A stretch of DNA of 64,000 nucleotides from positions 124,001-188,000 of the forward strand of contig CAIYSR010000093.1 of the NCBI GenBank assembly GCA_903928895.1. Reading direction: 5' to 3'. The position numbers and the translations under genes are program-made. The first letter of the stretch is position 1. Each line of letters begins with the position of its first letter. Shown here in pieces: positions 36,445-46,645 of the stretch. The notes under the pieces are model-generated. The model ran no database searches and was not told where the DNA came from. It saw nothing but the letters and a program-made list of their open reading frames with translations. The DNA comes from an uncultured Rhodospirillales bacterium (GTDB lineage: Bacteria; Pseudomonadota; Alphaproteobacteria; Acetobacterales; Acetobacteraceae).

Positions 36445-37112
36445 CGGAATCGGGCCTCGACCCAGCGGCCGAACACCACGACCGGCAGGAACAGCACCAG
36501 ATACGCCGCCGCCCCCAGCGTCAGCGGCGAGGGATTATAGCTGTTCGACACCGCCGAGGACGCCTGCCCCAGGATCTCCGACACCGCCACCACCGAGCCC
36601 AGCGCCGTGCCCTTGGTGATCGCAATCGTCCGGTTGGTCAGCGGCGGAATGGTGATCCGCAACGCCTGTGGCAGCACCACCCGCATCAGCGTCTGCCCGA
36701 AGCCCAGGCCGGTCGAGCGTGCCGCCTCCCACTGCCCCTTCGGCACCGCGGTCAGCCCGGCCCAGAAAATCTCCTCCGCGAACGCCATCAGCACCAAAGC
36801 CAGGCTCGCCCAGGTCGACACAAACCCGGACGGCACGATGTCCAGGCTCGGCAGCCCGAAATAAATCAACACGATGATCACCAGCGGCGGCAGCGCGCGA
36901 AACACATCCACCACGAAGATGATCGCCCAGTTCAGCACCCGCACTCCGAGGCTGCGCAGCAGCGCCAGCCCCAGCCCCGCCACCAGCCCGCTCACCACCA
37001 CCAGCGCCGCGAGCCCGATCGTCACCCACAGCCCGGCCACGATATCCGGCCAGTACCGCGCCAGGACCTTCGCATTGAAGAAGGTCTCGACGAACCGGTC
37101 CCAGTTCGACAT
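36441..37112 (-). CDS. Polar amino-acid ABC transporter permease (first)
   Basis: 223 aa HisM/GlnP-type permease with the EAA loop AEEIFWAGLTAVPKGQWEAA and about five helices. Its ATG shares a base with the ATPase stop codon. It probably forms a heterodimer with the downstream permease. Confidence 0.9.
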   Translation of the reverse strand: MSNWDRFVETFFNAKVLARYWPDIVAGLWVTIGLAALVVVSGLVAGLGLALLRSLGVRVLNWAIIFVVDVFRALPPLVIIVLIYFGLPSLDIVPSGFVSTWASLALVLMAFAEEIFWAGLTAVPKGQWEAARSTGLGFGQTLMRVVLPQALRITIPPLTNRTIAITKGTALGSVVAVSEILGQASSAVSNSYNPSPLTLGAAAYLVLFLPVVVFGRWVEARFR

Positions 37113-37843
37113 CAGTGCTGCCGGATCTGGCTAATGAACGCCTGCGTCCGCGGATGCGACGGCGTTTCGAAAATCTCTGCCGGCCGCCCTTGTTCCACGA
37201 TCACGCCATGATCCATGAACACCACCCGGTCCGCCGCCGCCCGCGCGAAGCCCATCTCGTGGCTCACCACCACCATCGTCATGCCGCTCTCGCGCAGCGA
37301 CCGCATCACCGCCAGCACGCTGCCGACCAGTTCGGGATCGAGTGCGGAGGTCGGCTCGTCGAACAGCATCACCCGCGGTTCCAAGGCAATCGCCCGCGCG
37401 ATCGCCACCCGCTGCTGCTGGCCGCCCGACAACTGGCCCGGACGATGCTCCGCCCGGTCCGCCAGCCCAACCCTGGCCAGCGCTGCCCGCCCCGCCGCAT
37501 CGGCCTCGGCGCGCGACTTGCCCGCCACCAGCCGCAGCGCCAGCGTCACGTTCGCCAGTGCCGTCATGTGCGGGTAGAGGTTGAAGGACTGGAACACCAT
37601 GCCGATGCGCTGGCGGGCATGGTTGAGGTCGGTGCGGCGGTCCAGCAGGTCGATCCCGTCGATCGCCACGCTGCCCGATTCCGGCGTCTCCAGTCGGTTG
37701 AGGCAGCGCAGCAACGTCGATTTGCCCGAGCCGGACGGCCCGATGATGAACACCAGTTCCCGCTCCGCCACCTCCAGATCGACGCCCTTCAACACATGAA
37801 GGGCGCCGAAATGCTTGTGCAGCCCGTGTGCCCGGACGATCAA
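37112..37843 (-). CDS. Polar amino-acid ABC transporter ATPase (GlnQ-like)
   Basis: 243 aa. Walker A GPSGSGKS is at residues 35-42, signature [14 protein letters not shown] is present, Walker B is [12 protein letters not shown], and the switch His is in [12 protein letters not shown] 37843 gives the normal GlnQ length and AGGGGG precedes it. ATG 37885 would overlap the binding-protein gene. It powers import by the adjacent permeases. Confidence 0.92.
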   Translation of the reverse strand: MIVRAHGLHKHFGALHVLKGVDLEVAERELVFIIGPSGSGKSTLLRCLNRLETPESGSVAIDGIDLLDRRTDLNHARQRIGMVFQSFNLYPHMTALANVTLALRLVAGKSRAEADAAGRAALARVGLADRAEHRPGQLSGGQQQRVAIARAIALEPRVMLFDEPTSALDPELVGSVLAVMRSLRESGMTMVVVSHEMGFARAAADRVVFMDHGVIVEQGRPAEIFETPSHPRTQAFISQIRQH

Positions 37844-37865
37844 TGCCCCCTGAGCCTCAACCCAG

Positions 37866-38693
37866 TCAGCCGCACACCAGCGCATGCGGGGTCGGATCAT
37901 ACCCCGGCATCCCAGGCACCCCGTAGCCCGGGGTGATGGTGTTCTCCAGATCATCCGCCGCCGGCGCCGCGCCGAACCACTTCTCCGACAGCTTCGCGAT
38001 TGTGCCGTCCTTCTTCATGCAGTCCAGCACATCCTGCATCTGGTTGCGCGCCGCCACGCTGTCCTTGCGGAACGGCGCCGCCCAATGGGCCTTGCTCTCG
38101 TTGAGCACCAGGTCGGCGGCGAATTGCGGGTTCTTGGAGGCGGTGTATTTGATCACCGTGTTGCCGCCTAGCGTGGCATAGGCGCGGCCCGACAGCACCG
38201 CCTGGGTCGCATCGGGCTGGGTGTCATACACCTGCACCGCAAAGCCGATCTTCTCGCCCATCTGCTTTGATAGCGTCTCGTACGGCGTCCCCTTGTTCAC
38301 CGACACCGCCTTGCCCCTCAGATCCTCCCAGGACTTGATCGGCGCCGAGCCCTTCTTGATCCCGAACTGGAACGCCGTCCACAAATAGCCCGAGGTGAAC
38401 AGCATGTTCTCGGCCCGCTCCTTCGTTACCGTGGTCGGTGCCGCGATGAAGTCGTAGCGCCCCGACATCAGCCCCGGGATCAGCCCCGAAAAGCTGGTGC
38501 TTTCGATCGTGATCTCGCGCTTCATGCGCTTCGCCGCCTCGGTGAAGAGGTCGATGTTGAAGCCCTCGATGCCGCCGCCGAGCTTTGGCATGGCATGGGG
38601 CGCGAAGGTGCCGTCCACCCCGGTGCGCAGCGGCTGGGCGACGGCCAGGACAGGCATCAGCAGCGCGGCCGCGATGGCCAGGCGAAGAATCAT
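37866..38693 (-). CDS. Amino-acid ABC transporter periplasmic binding protein
   Basis: 275 aa with a signal peptide ([19 protein letters not shown]) and a SBP_bac_3 domain. Landmarks are [40 protein letters not shown] and the C-terminal [15 protein letters not shown]. Cluster-3 binding proteins take polar amino acids. Being divergent from cysK, it may bind cystine or another sulfur compound, which is inference. The extra C-terminal 30 residues (ending PHALVCG) are unusual. Confidence 0.88.
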   Translation of the reverse strand: MILRLAIAAALLMPVLAVAQPLRTGVDGTFAPHAMPKLGGGIEGFNIDLFTEAAKRMKREITIESTSFSGLIPGLMSGRYDFIAAPTTVTKERAENMLFTSGYLWTAFQFGIKKGSAPIKSWEDLRGKAVSVNKGTPYETLSKQMGEKIGFAVQVYDTQPDATQAVLSGRAYATLGGNTVIKYTASKNPQFAADLVLNESKAHWAAPFRKDSVAARNQMQDVLDCMKKDGTIAKLSEKWFGAAPAADDLENTITPGYGVPGMPGYDPTPHALVCG

Positions 38694-38862
38694 TTTCAAG
38701 CTCCCGGATTTTCGTTTGAACCCGGACGATGCCGCGCCACGCGCCCGGGGGCAAGGCGCCGGAACCGCGAATGATGGGCGTTGGATTTCGCTTAATTTCT
38801 GTGTATGATTCAAAAATAACGTGAATAATTTGTGCAATATACCCCAAACCAAGGAGCCCGCC
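38694..38862. promoter_or_regulatory. Divergent promoter region, ABC transporter / cysK
   Basis: 169 bp between the divergent binding-protein and cysK genes. About 38784-38846 is clearly AT-rich against the GC-rich background and probably contains both promoters. An AAGGAG ribosome site for cysK is at 38851-38856. No operator could be named. Confidence 0.5.
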
Positions 38863-39840
38863 ATGTCCGGCCACAAACCCCTCGTCCTCGACCGCCCCCT
38901 GCGCGGCCGCATCTACGACAGCATCGCCGAAACCATCGGCAACACCCCCCTGGTCCGCATCCCCCACATCTGCGCCGACGAAGGCGTTACCGCCGACATC
39001 TGCCTCAAGCTCGAATTCTTCAACCCCATCGCCTCCGTCAAGGACCGCATCGGCGTCAACATGATCGTCGCCATGGAGGACGCCGGCCGCATCACCCCCG
39101 GCGCCACCATCATCGAACCCACCTCGGGCAACACCGGCATCGGCCTCGCCTTCGTCTGCGCCGCCCGCGGCTACAAGCTGATCCTGACCATGCCCGAAAG
39201 CGTCTCCATCGAGCGCCGCAAGATGCTCGCCTTCCTCGGCGCCGAACTCGTGCTCACGCCGCGCGAGAAGGGCATGAACGGCGCCATCGCCAAAGCCAAC
39301 GAGCTCCTCGCCGAAACCCTGGGCGCGGTGAAGCCGGACCAGTTCGGCAACCCCGACAACCCCGCCATCCACCGCCGCACCACCGCCGAGGAAATCTGGT
39401 ACGACACCGCCGGCGAGGTGGACGCCGTCGTCAGCGGCATCGGCACCGGCGGCACCCTCACCGGCATCGGCCAGGTCCTCAAACCCCGCAAGCCCGGCCT
39501 CAAGATGTTCGCCGTCGAACCCGCCGCCAGCCCCGTCCTCTCCGGCGGCAGCCCCGCGCCCCATCCCCTCCAGGGCATCGGCGCCGGCTTTGTCCCCGAC
39601 GTGCTTGACCGCAGCCTGATCGACGAAGTCATCACCGTCAGCAACGACGAGAGCTTCCACTGGTCCCGCACCCTGGCCCGCCGCGAAGGCATCCCCGCCG
39701 GCATCTCCTCCGGCGCCGCCCTGGCCGCGACGCTGAAGATCGCCAAGCGCCCGGAATTCGCCGGAAAACGCATCGTCACCATCATCCCCTCCTTCGCCGA
39801 GCGCTACATCACCACGGCGCTGTTCGAGGGCATCGGCTGA
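38863..39840 (+). CDS. cysK: Cysteine synthase A
   Basis: 325 aa. PLP-binding Lys 60 ([11 protein letters not shown]), substrate loop TSGNTGIGL, phosphate loop [10 protein letters not shown] and the [14 protein letters not shown]-terminus are all typical of CysK (O-acetylserine plus sulfide to cysteine). AAGGAG precedes the ATG. The strongly C-rich codon usage is at the extreme of the window. Confidence 0.93.
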   Translation: MSGHKPLVLDRPLRGRIYDSIAETIGNTPLVRIPHICADEGVTADICLKLEFFNPIASVKDRIGVNMIVAMEDAGRITPGATIIEPTSGNTGIGLAFVCAARGYKLILTMPESVSIERRKMLAFLGAELVLTPREKGMNGAIAKANELLAETLGAVKPDQFGNPDNPAIHRRTTAEEIWYDTAGEVDAVVSGIGTGGTLTGIGQVLKPRKPGLKMFAVEPAASPVLSGGSPAPHPLQGIGAGFVPDVLDRSLIDEVITVSNDESFHWSRTLARREGIPAGISSGAALAATLKIAKRPEFAGKRIVTIIPSFAERYITTALFEGIG

Positions 39841-39851
39841 TCCCGGCAAGG

Positions 39852-39894
39852 GAAGCGCTTCTTTTTTCGAAAAAAAAGCAAAAAAACTTCATCC
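39852..39894 (+). repeat. Dispersed AT-rich palindromic repeat, copy 1
   Basis: Starts GAAGCGCTTCTTTTTTCG, then an A-run, GCAAAAAAACTTCATCC. It is nearly identical to copies at 39982, 51547 and 52432. The core is a self-complementary GCTTCTTTTTT/AAAAAAGAAGC arm pair. It lies right after the cysK stop codon. Confidence 0.85.
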
Positions 39895-39918
39895 GATATG
39901 ATCCTGCGACCCGAAGGC

Positions 39919-39948
39919 GGGCGAAGCCAAGATACACTGGCTTCGCCC
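39919..39948 (+). terminator. Hairpin downstream of cysK
   Basis: GGGCGAAGCCA (39919-39929) pairs perfectly with TGGCTTCGCCC (39938-39948) across an 8-nt loop, followed by CTTCCTTTGG. A stem of 11 bp without a real T run fits a weak intrinsic terminator or structural element. It sits exactly between two inverted copies of the AT-rich repeat. Confidence 0.55.
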
Positions 39949-39981
39949 CTTCCTTTGGTCTGTTCCCGACAACCCCTTAAC

Positions 39982-40024
39982 GAATAGAAGTTTTTTGCTT
40001 CTTTTTTTCAAAAAAGAAGCGCTT
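39982..40024 (-). repeat. Dispersed AT-rich palindromic repeat, copy 2 (inverted)
   Basis: On the minus strand it reads AAGCGCTTCTTTTTTGA, then AAAAAAGAAGCAAAAAACTTCTATTCG, given here in two parts. It faces copy 1 head-outward across 87 bp. It lies just beyond the phosphatase stop codon. Confidence 0.85.
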
Positions 40025-40029
40025 GCTTG

Positions 40030-40779
40030 CTACTCCACAAGCGCCGCCCGCAACGCCGCCCGCCGCGACGTGGTCAGTCCGAGCCTCGCCTCCAGATACA
40101 AATCCACGCTCCCATGGGCCGCCTCCATCGCCGAGAACCCGGCGTCGAGGAACATCGGGTGCACCGAGGTCAGGATTTCCCCCGCCACTTGTGCCAGTCC
40201 TTCGCGGATTGCCGCGCCGCCGCGCCACAGCCGCGTCGTCGCCAGGTAGTCCGCCTCAATCGTCGCCCGCTCCACCCCGAGCGCCGCTAGGATCAGCGCC
40301 GCGCCGAACCCGGTCCGGTCTTTCCCCGCCGTGCAATGGAACAGCAGGGCAGGGGCCTCGGGCTCCAGCAGCAGGTCGAACATCGCAGCGTAGCGGTGAT
40401 GCCACACCATCGCGTAGGACGCGTAGGCATTGGCCATCAGCGCCATGATATCCTGCCGCGCCGCCTCGCCTTGCGCCGCGAGATCCTTCATCGCCGGCCC
40501 CAGCGAGGGATCAATCGACAAATCATGGATCACCACGCCGGGCAGCCGTGTCGGCGCCGCCGCCTGCTCGCCGGCCCCGCGCAGATCGACCACCCGGCCA
40601 ATCCCCGCCGCAAGCAGTGCCGCCCCATCCGCCTGCGTCAGCTCAGACAGCCGTGCCGAGCGAAACACCCGCCCGAACCGCACCGTCCCGCCGTCGCGGG
40701 TCCGGTAGCCCCCGAGATCCCGCACATTGGAGGCGCCTTCGAGCGCGATCGTGCGCGGAAGCTCGGCCACGTCGCTCAC
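40030..40779 (-). CDS. Tyrosine phosphatase-like protein (DSP/PTP-type)
   Basis: 249 aa. The PTP signature is present as HCTAGKDRTGFG, with the nucleophilic Cys and the phosphate-binding Arg. N-terminal NVRDLGGYRTRDGGTVRFG is typical of the bacterial tyrosine/phosphoinositide phosphatase group. GTG 40779 overlaps the stop of the upstream MBL gene (GTGA). A further 60-residue upstream extension lies inside that gene and is rejected. Confidence 0.86.
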   Translation of the reverse strand: MSDVAELPRTIALEGASNVRDLGGYRTRDGGTVRFGRVFRSARLSELTQADGAALLAAGIGRVVDLRGAGEQAAAPTRLPGVVIHDLSIDPSLGPAMKDLAAQGEAARQDIMALMANAYASYAMVWHHRYAAMFDLLLEPEAPALLFHCTAGKDRTGFGAALILAALGVERATIEADYLATTRLWRGGAAIREGLAQVAGEILTSVHPMFLDAGFSAMEAAHGSVDLYLEARLGLTTSRRAALRAALVE

Positions 40780-41666
40780 GCCCCGTCCCCGTGATCGAAT
40801 TCGAACCGATAGCCCGCCGCCTTGCGCCTCACCCGCCCTATATGCGGCGCGCCGAAATGGGCGGGGAACATCCGCGCATTGCAGTCCGCGCAATGCTCCA
40901 GCACCCGCCGCCGCGACACCTCGGCCAGCCGCGGATCGGTGTCGAACCCGCTCGACCATTCCGGCCGATAGACCTGGATCGGGTGGTGCATCACGTCGCC
41001 GATGAACACCCCCTCGTCGCCGCCATCGAGCAGGCGGAAGATGACATGCCCCGGCGCATGGCCCGGCGCCGGCTCGATCAGCAGATTGTCGCCGAGTTGG
41101 TCCGTCATCTGCACGGTCTGGGCGAGCCCGGCATCGAGCACCGGCGCAAGACTGTCCTCGAAAATCCGCTTGGCGGAGTCGTTGAGGTCAGGATTGCGCG
41201 ACGGGTCCCAGTAGTCACGCTCGACCTGGGAGAACACGTATTTGGCGTTCGGGAAGGTCGGCAGCCACTTGCCGTCGACCAGATGGGTGTTCCAGCCGAC
41301 GTGATCGACATGCAGATGCGTGCACATCACGAAATCCACCTCCTCCGGCGCCACCCCAGCCGCCTTGAGCCGGTCGAGATAGGGCGTGTCGCGCATGTGG
41401 AAACGCGGGAAATCCGGCCGGTTCTTGTGGTTGCCGCAGCAGGTGTCGATCAGGATGTTGTGGCTGCCGGTGCGGATCAGCCAGGAATGGATGGAGGACA
41501 CCATCTTGCCGGCTTCGAGGTCGTAGTAGTGCGGCGACAGCCAGTCCTTGTGCTCGTCCAGCACCGCGGGGTCCCAGTCCGGCAGGAGGAAATTGGGCGG
41601 AAAGCCCGGCCCGTGGCTCTCCTCGATCCGCGTCACCTCGATCGACCCGATCCGCCGTGTCGTCAT
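40776..41666 (-). CDS. MBL-fold hydrolase (lactonase-like)
   Basis: 296 aa metallo-beta-lactamase fold with THLHVDHVGW (dimetal site), GHAPGHVIF and GDVMHHPI metal-ligand blocks. The arrangement resembles AHL-lactonase-like and related hydrolases. The substrate is unknown. It is coupled to the phosphatase gene. Confidence 0.82.
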   Translation of the reverse strand: MTTRRIGSIEVTRIEESHGPGFPPNFLLPDWDPAVLDEHKDWLSPHYYDLEAGKMVSSIHSWLIRTGSHNILIDTCCGNHKNRPDFPRFHMRDTPYLDRLKAAGVAPEEVDFVMCTHLHVDHVGWNTHLVDGKWLPTFPNAKYVFSQVERDYWDPSRNPDLNDSAKRIFEDSLAPVLDAGLAQTVQMTDQLGDNLLIEPAPGHAPGHVIFRLLDGGDEGVFIGDVMHHPIQVYRPEWSSGFDTDPRLAEVSRRRVLEHCADCNARMFPAHFGAPHIGRVRRKAAGYRFEFDHGDGA

Positions 41667-41728
41667 CGTCGTTCCCCTCGATTGTCGTCTCTTCTACAAC
41701 AGCAGAACCCGCGTTTGCGCAATCGCCC

Positions 41729-42508
41729 TCAGGTCGGCCGGTTGCGCAGCGCGAGGAAACCGCCATCGATCGGCAGCATCGCGCCGGTGATCCAGCGCGA
41801 CTCGTCGCTGGCCAGAAACACTGCGGCATGCGCCACGTCCCAGCCGGTGCCTTCGGTCTGCAACGGCACCGCGAGGCGCCGGCGCTCCATCGCCTCGGGC
41901 CCGAGATTGGCCACCAGTGGCGTGTTGACGGTGCCGACGATCAACGCATTGCAGCGGATGCCCGCCGTCGCATAGTCCGCCGCAATCGCCATCGTCAGGC
42001 CCTGCAGCGCCGCCTTGGTGGTGGTGTAGGCCAACATGCCCGGCATCCCGTGCACCCCGGCGACCGAGGAGACATTGAGGATCGATCCGCCGCCACCCGC
42101 CTTCATCGGCCCGATGCAGGCCTTGCAGGCGAGCAGCGCGGAGGTGACGTTGGTTCCGTAGAGCCGGTTCCAGGATTCAAGGCTGATGGTCTCGGCGTTG
42201 CCCGCCGCCCCCACGCCGACATTGTTGTGCAGGATGTCGATCCGCCCGAAACGCTCCATGGCGAAAGCGGCCATCGCCTCCGTCGCCTCCGGTCGGGTCA
42301 CGTCGGCGGCGAAGGCCAGGGCCTCGCCGCCCTCGGCACGGATCGTCTCGGCCAGCGCCTCGGCACGCTCGATCTTGCGATTGACCACCACCACCCGCGC
42401 GCCTTCGCGGGCGAACAGCATCGCCGAGGCCGAGCCGTTGCCCACGCCCGCGCCGCGCGCCGCCGCCCCCGTCACCACCGCCACCTTGCCCGCCAGCCGC
42501 GTGCCCAT
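41729..42508 (-). CDS. SDR family oxidoreductase
   Basis: 259 aa. The nucleotide loop TGAAARGAGVGNG is longer than normal; NNVGVG, NVSSVAG (Ser) and YTTTKAA (Tyr/Lys) are present, ending ITGAMLPIDGGF. ATG 42508 is the start supported by the family N-terminus (RLAGKVAVVTG). The substrate is unknown. Confidence 0.85.
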   Translation of the reverse strand: MGTRLAGKVAVVTGAAARGAGVGNGSASAMLFAREGARVVVVNRKIERAEALAETIRAEGGEALAFAADVTRPEATEAMAAFAMERFGRIDILHNNVGVGAAGNAETISLESWNRLYGTNVTSALLACKACIGPMKAGGGGSILNVSSVAGVHGMPGMLAYTTTKAALQGLTMAIAADYATAGIRCNALIVGTVNTPLVANLGPEAMERRRLAVPLQTEGTGWDVAHAAVFLASDESRWITGAMLPIDGGFLALRNRPT

Positions 42509-42675
42509 CGCCGTTTCCTTCCCGCGTTCCGTCGCCCCACGGTATCGGGGCCGACCGCGATCAGGCAACTCGCCGGCGCTGGTCGGGCTTGCCGATTGAT
42601 GTCGGGGCGTCCGGCCGGCCTTGCAAGCGACAACAAGCGTGTGTCAGACTTCCGGAACAAATCAGGAACTTACCC

Positions 42676-43062
42676 ATGCGCCTGGGCTATATCATCCTCT
42701 ACGTCCCCGATGTCGCCGCCGCCGTCGGGTTCTACGAGCAGGCCTTCGGCCTCACCCGCCGCTTCATCGATGACAGCGTCACCTACGGCGAAATGGAGAC
42801 CGGCGGCACGGCGCTCAGCTTCGTCAACGAAGACTTCGCGACCGCGAACGGCCACCACTTCCGCCCCACCCGCGCCGGCACCCTCGCCCCGGGCGTCGAA
42901 ATCGCCCTGGTCACCGACGATGTCGCCGCCGCCTTCGCCCACGCCGTCGGGGCGGGTGCCCAGGCCCAACAGTCTCCCGCCGAGAAACCCTGGGGCCAGA
43001 CCGTGGCCTATGTCCGCGACCTCAATGGCTTCCTGGTCGAGTTGTGCAGCCCGATGGGCTAG
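42676..43062 (+). CDS. VOC family (glyoxalase-like) protein
   Basis: 128 aa single VOC domain: GYIILYVPDVAAAVGFYEQAFG at the start (paired-domain strand and helix), given here as the landmark GFYEQAFGL, and RDLNGFLVELCSP at the end with the terminal Glu ligand. Lactoylglutathione lyase or antibiotic-binding roles are both possible. Confidence 0.8.
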   Translation: MRLGYIILYVPDVAAAVGFYEQAFGLTRRFIDDSVTYGEMETGGTALSFVNEDFATANGHHFRPTRAGTLAPGVEIALVTDDVAAAFAHAVGAGAQAQQSPAEKPWGQTVAYVRDLNGFLVELCSPMG

Positions 43063-43994
43063 CCGTGCCCGAGCCGCCCTCGCCAATCCGCCAGCACATC
43101 ACCCAGCGTCGTCTCCCACGCGATCCGTGGCGCCCAGCCCAGCGTCCGCCCGGCCAAGCCCGCATCCCCCCGCGCCATCGGAATATCCGACGGCCGCAGC
43201 CGCGTCGGATCGAGCGTCACCTCCACCCGCACCCCCGAAATCCTCAGCAGATCCTGCAGCACATCGCCAATGCGCCGCGCCACCCCCGAGGCCAGATTGA
43301 GCACCGCCCCCGGCGCCAGCGCCTCCGCCTGCGCGATGCAGGCGACGTAGGCCGCGCACACATCGCGCACATCAAGAAAATCCCGGCAGGCATCGAGATT
43401 GCCCACCATCAGCCCGGCACCCTGCTTGCCCGCCCCGATCCGCGCGATCTGTGCGGCGAACGCCGGCACCACGAACCCCTCGGTCTGCCCGGCCCCGGTA
43501 TGGTTGAATGGCCGCACCCGCACCACCCGCAACCCGTCGCCCGCCATCGCCCCCAGCGCCAGATCGGCCGCGGCCTTGGTCGCGGCATAGGTGTTCGTCG
43601 GCGCCGCCGCCGCCGCCTCATCCAGCGCCGACCCCGTTTTGAACGAAGCGCCATAGATCTCCGCACTCGAGGCAAACACCATCACACAGTCCGGCACCAC
43701 CTCCCGCAGCGCCTCGGCCAGCGCCAGCGTGCCCATCAGGTTGACCCGCCACGCCCGCTCCGGGTCGCGCCGCGCCTCCCCGATCGCCGAAATCGCCGCC
43801 AGATGAATGCACGCTTCCGGCCGCACCCGGCGCACCAGGTCAAACACCGCGGCGTGATCGCTGATATCGAGCGCCACCAGGCCCTCGCCGCACAGCGTCA
43901 AGTCCGCGTCGGGAAACGCCGCCCGAAGCTGCGGGATCAAATGCCCCGCCACGAACCCCGACGCCCCGGTCAGCAGGATCCGCCGCGGCACCAC
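43059..43994 (-). CDS. rmd: NAD(P)-dependent GDP-4-keto-6-deoxymannose reductase-like epimerase
   Basis: 311 aa extended SDR. TGASGFVAGHL binds the cofactor, SSAEIYG holds the catalytic Ser, YAATKAAADL gives Tyr/Lys, and RPFNHTGAGQ is typical of GDP-6-deoxy-4-keto-D-mannose reductases. Following gmd by 3 nt, it would turn the Gmd product into GDP-D-rhamnose, though another GDP-deoxysugar product cannot be excluded. Start GTG 43994 (or the next GTG). Confidence 0.8.
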   Translation of the reverse strand: MVPRRILLTGASGFVAGHLIPQLRAAFPDADLTLCGEGLVALDISDHAAVFDLVRRVRPEACIHLAAISAIGEARRDPERAWRVNLMGTLALAEALREVVPDCVMVFASSAEIYGASFKTGSALDEAAAAAPTNTYAATKAAADLALGAMAGDGLRVVRVRPFNHTGAGQTEGFVVPAFAAQIARIGAGKQGAGLMVGNLDACRDFLDVRDVCAAYVACIAQAEALAPGAVLNLASGVARRIGDVLQDLLRISGVRVEVTLDPTRLRPSDIPMARGDAGLAGRTLGWAPRIAWETTLGDVLADWRGRLGHG

Positions 43995-43997
43995 GCC

Positions 43998-46029
<2,032 letters not shown>

Positions 46030-46176
46030 CGGCCGGCCGGTGGCGTTGACGGCCGGCAGGCAGATTTTCTTCCCACGTCGCGACGCCGGGCGAGATCGTG
46101 AAATCACCTCTTGTCACCTCTCCCGGCAACCCGAAGTATCCGGTCGACAGATCAAAACGACGAGGGGGACCGCGCG

Positions 46177-46635
46177 ATGATTGCCTTGACCATCAATGGC
46201 CGTTTGCACGAGGTCGACGCCACGCCGGAGACCCCCCTGCTTTGGGTCCTGCGCGAATGGATCGGCATGACAGGCACCAAGTACGGCTGCGGGGTCGCCC
46301 AGTGCGGTGCCTGTTCGGTCCATGTCGACGGGGCCGTGACGCGTTCCTGCTCGGTGCAGGTCGGACAAATCGGCAACGCGAAGATCACGACGATCGAGGG
46401 GCTCTCGCCGGACGGGCTGAGCCACCCGGTGCAAAAGGCGTGGGATGCCTTCGAGGTACCGCAATGCGGCTACTGCCAGTCCGGGCAGATCATGGCAGCG
46501 GCGGCGCTGCTGAAGAGCAACAAGCGGCCGAGCGATGCCGACATCGATGCGGCGATCACCAACATCTGCCGCTGCGGCACTTATCCGCGTATTCGCGCCG
46601 CGATCCATGCCGCGGCCAAGATGGTCCAGGTCTGA
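46177..46635 (+). CDS. iorA: Molybdenum hydroxylase [2Fe-2S] subunit (IorA-type)
   Basis: 152 aa. The plant-type cluster ligands are Cys 38, 43, 46 and 58, and the second cluster ligands are Cys 97, 100, 131 and 133. It passes electrons from the molybdenum subunit to an acceptor. The type (isoquinoline 1-oxidoreductase-like) is common in membrane-linked aldehyde or heterocycle oxidation. A GAGGGGG ribosome site precedes the ATG. Confidence 0.9.
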   Translation: MIALTINGRLHEVDATPETPLLWVLREWIGMTGTKYGCGVAQCGACSVHVDGAVTRSCSVQVGQIGNAKITTIEGLSPDGLSHPVQKAWDAFEVPQCGYCQSGQIMAAAALLKSNKRPSDADIDAAITNICRCGTYPRIRAAIHAAAKMVQV

Positions 46636-46645
46636 GGGTGCAGCC

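Noticed and set aside
38224-39849. 541-codon minus-strand frame rich in Gly/Asp/Ala
   Set aside because: It lies antisense to cysK and within the binding-protein gene in another frame; composition is that of a shadow frame and no domain is visible.
39977-40228. Small minus-strand frame ending in the repeat
   Set aside because: It overlaps the phosphatase gene in another frame and ends in repeat-derived sequence.
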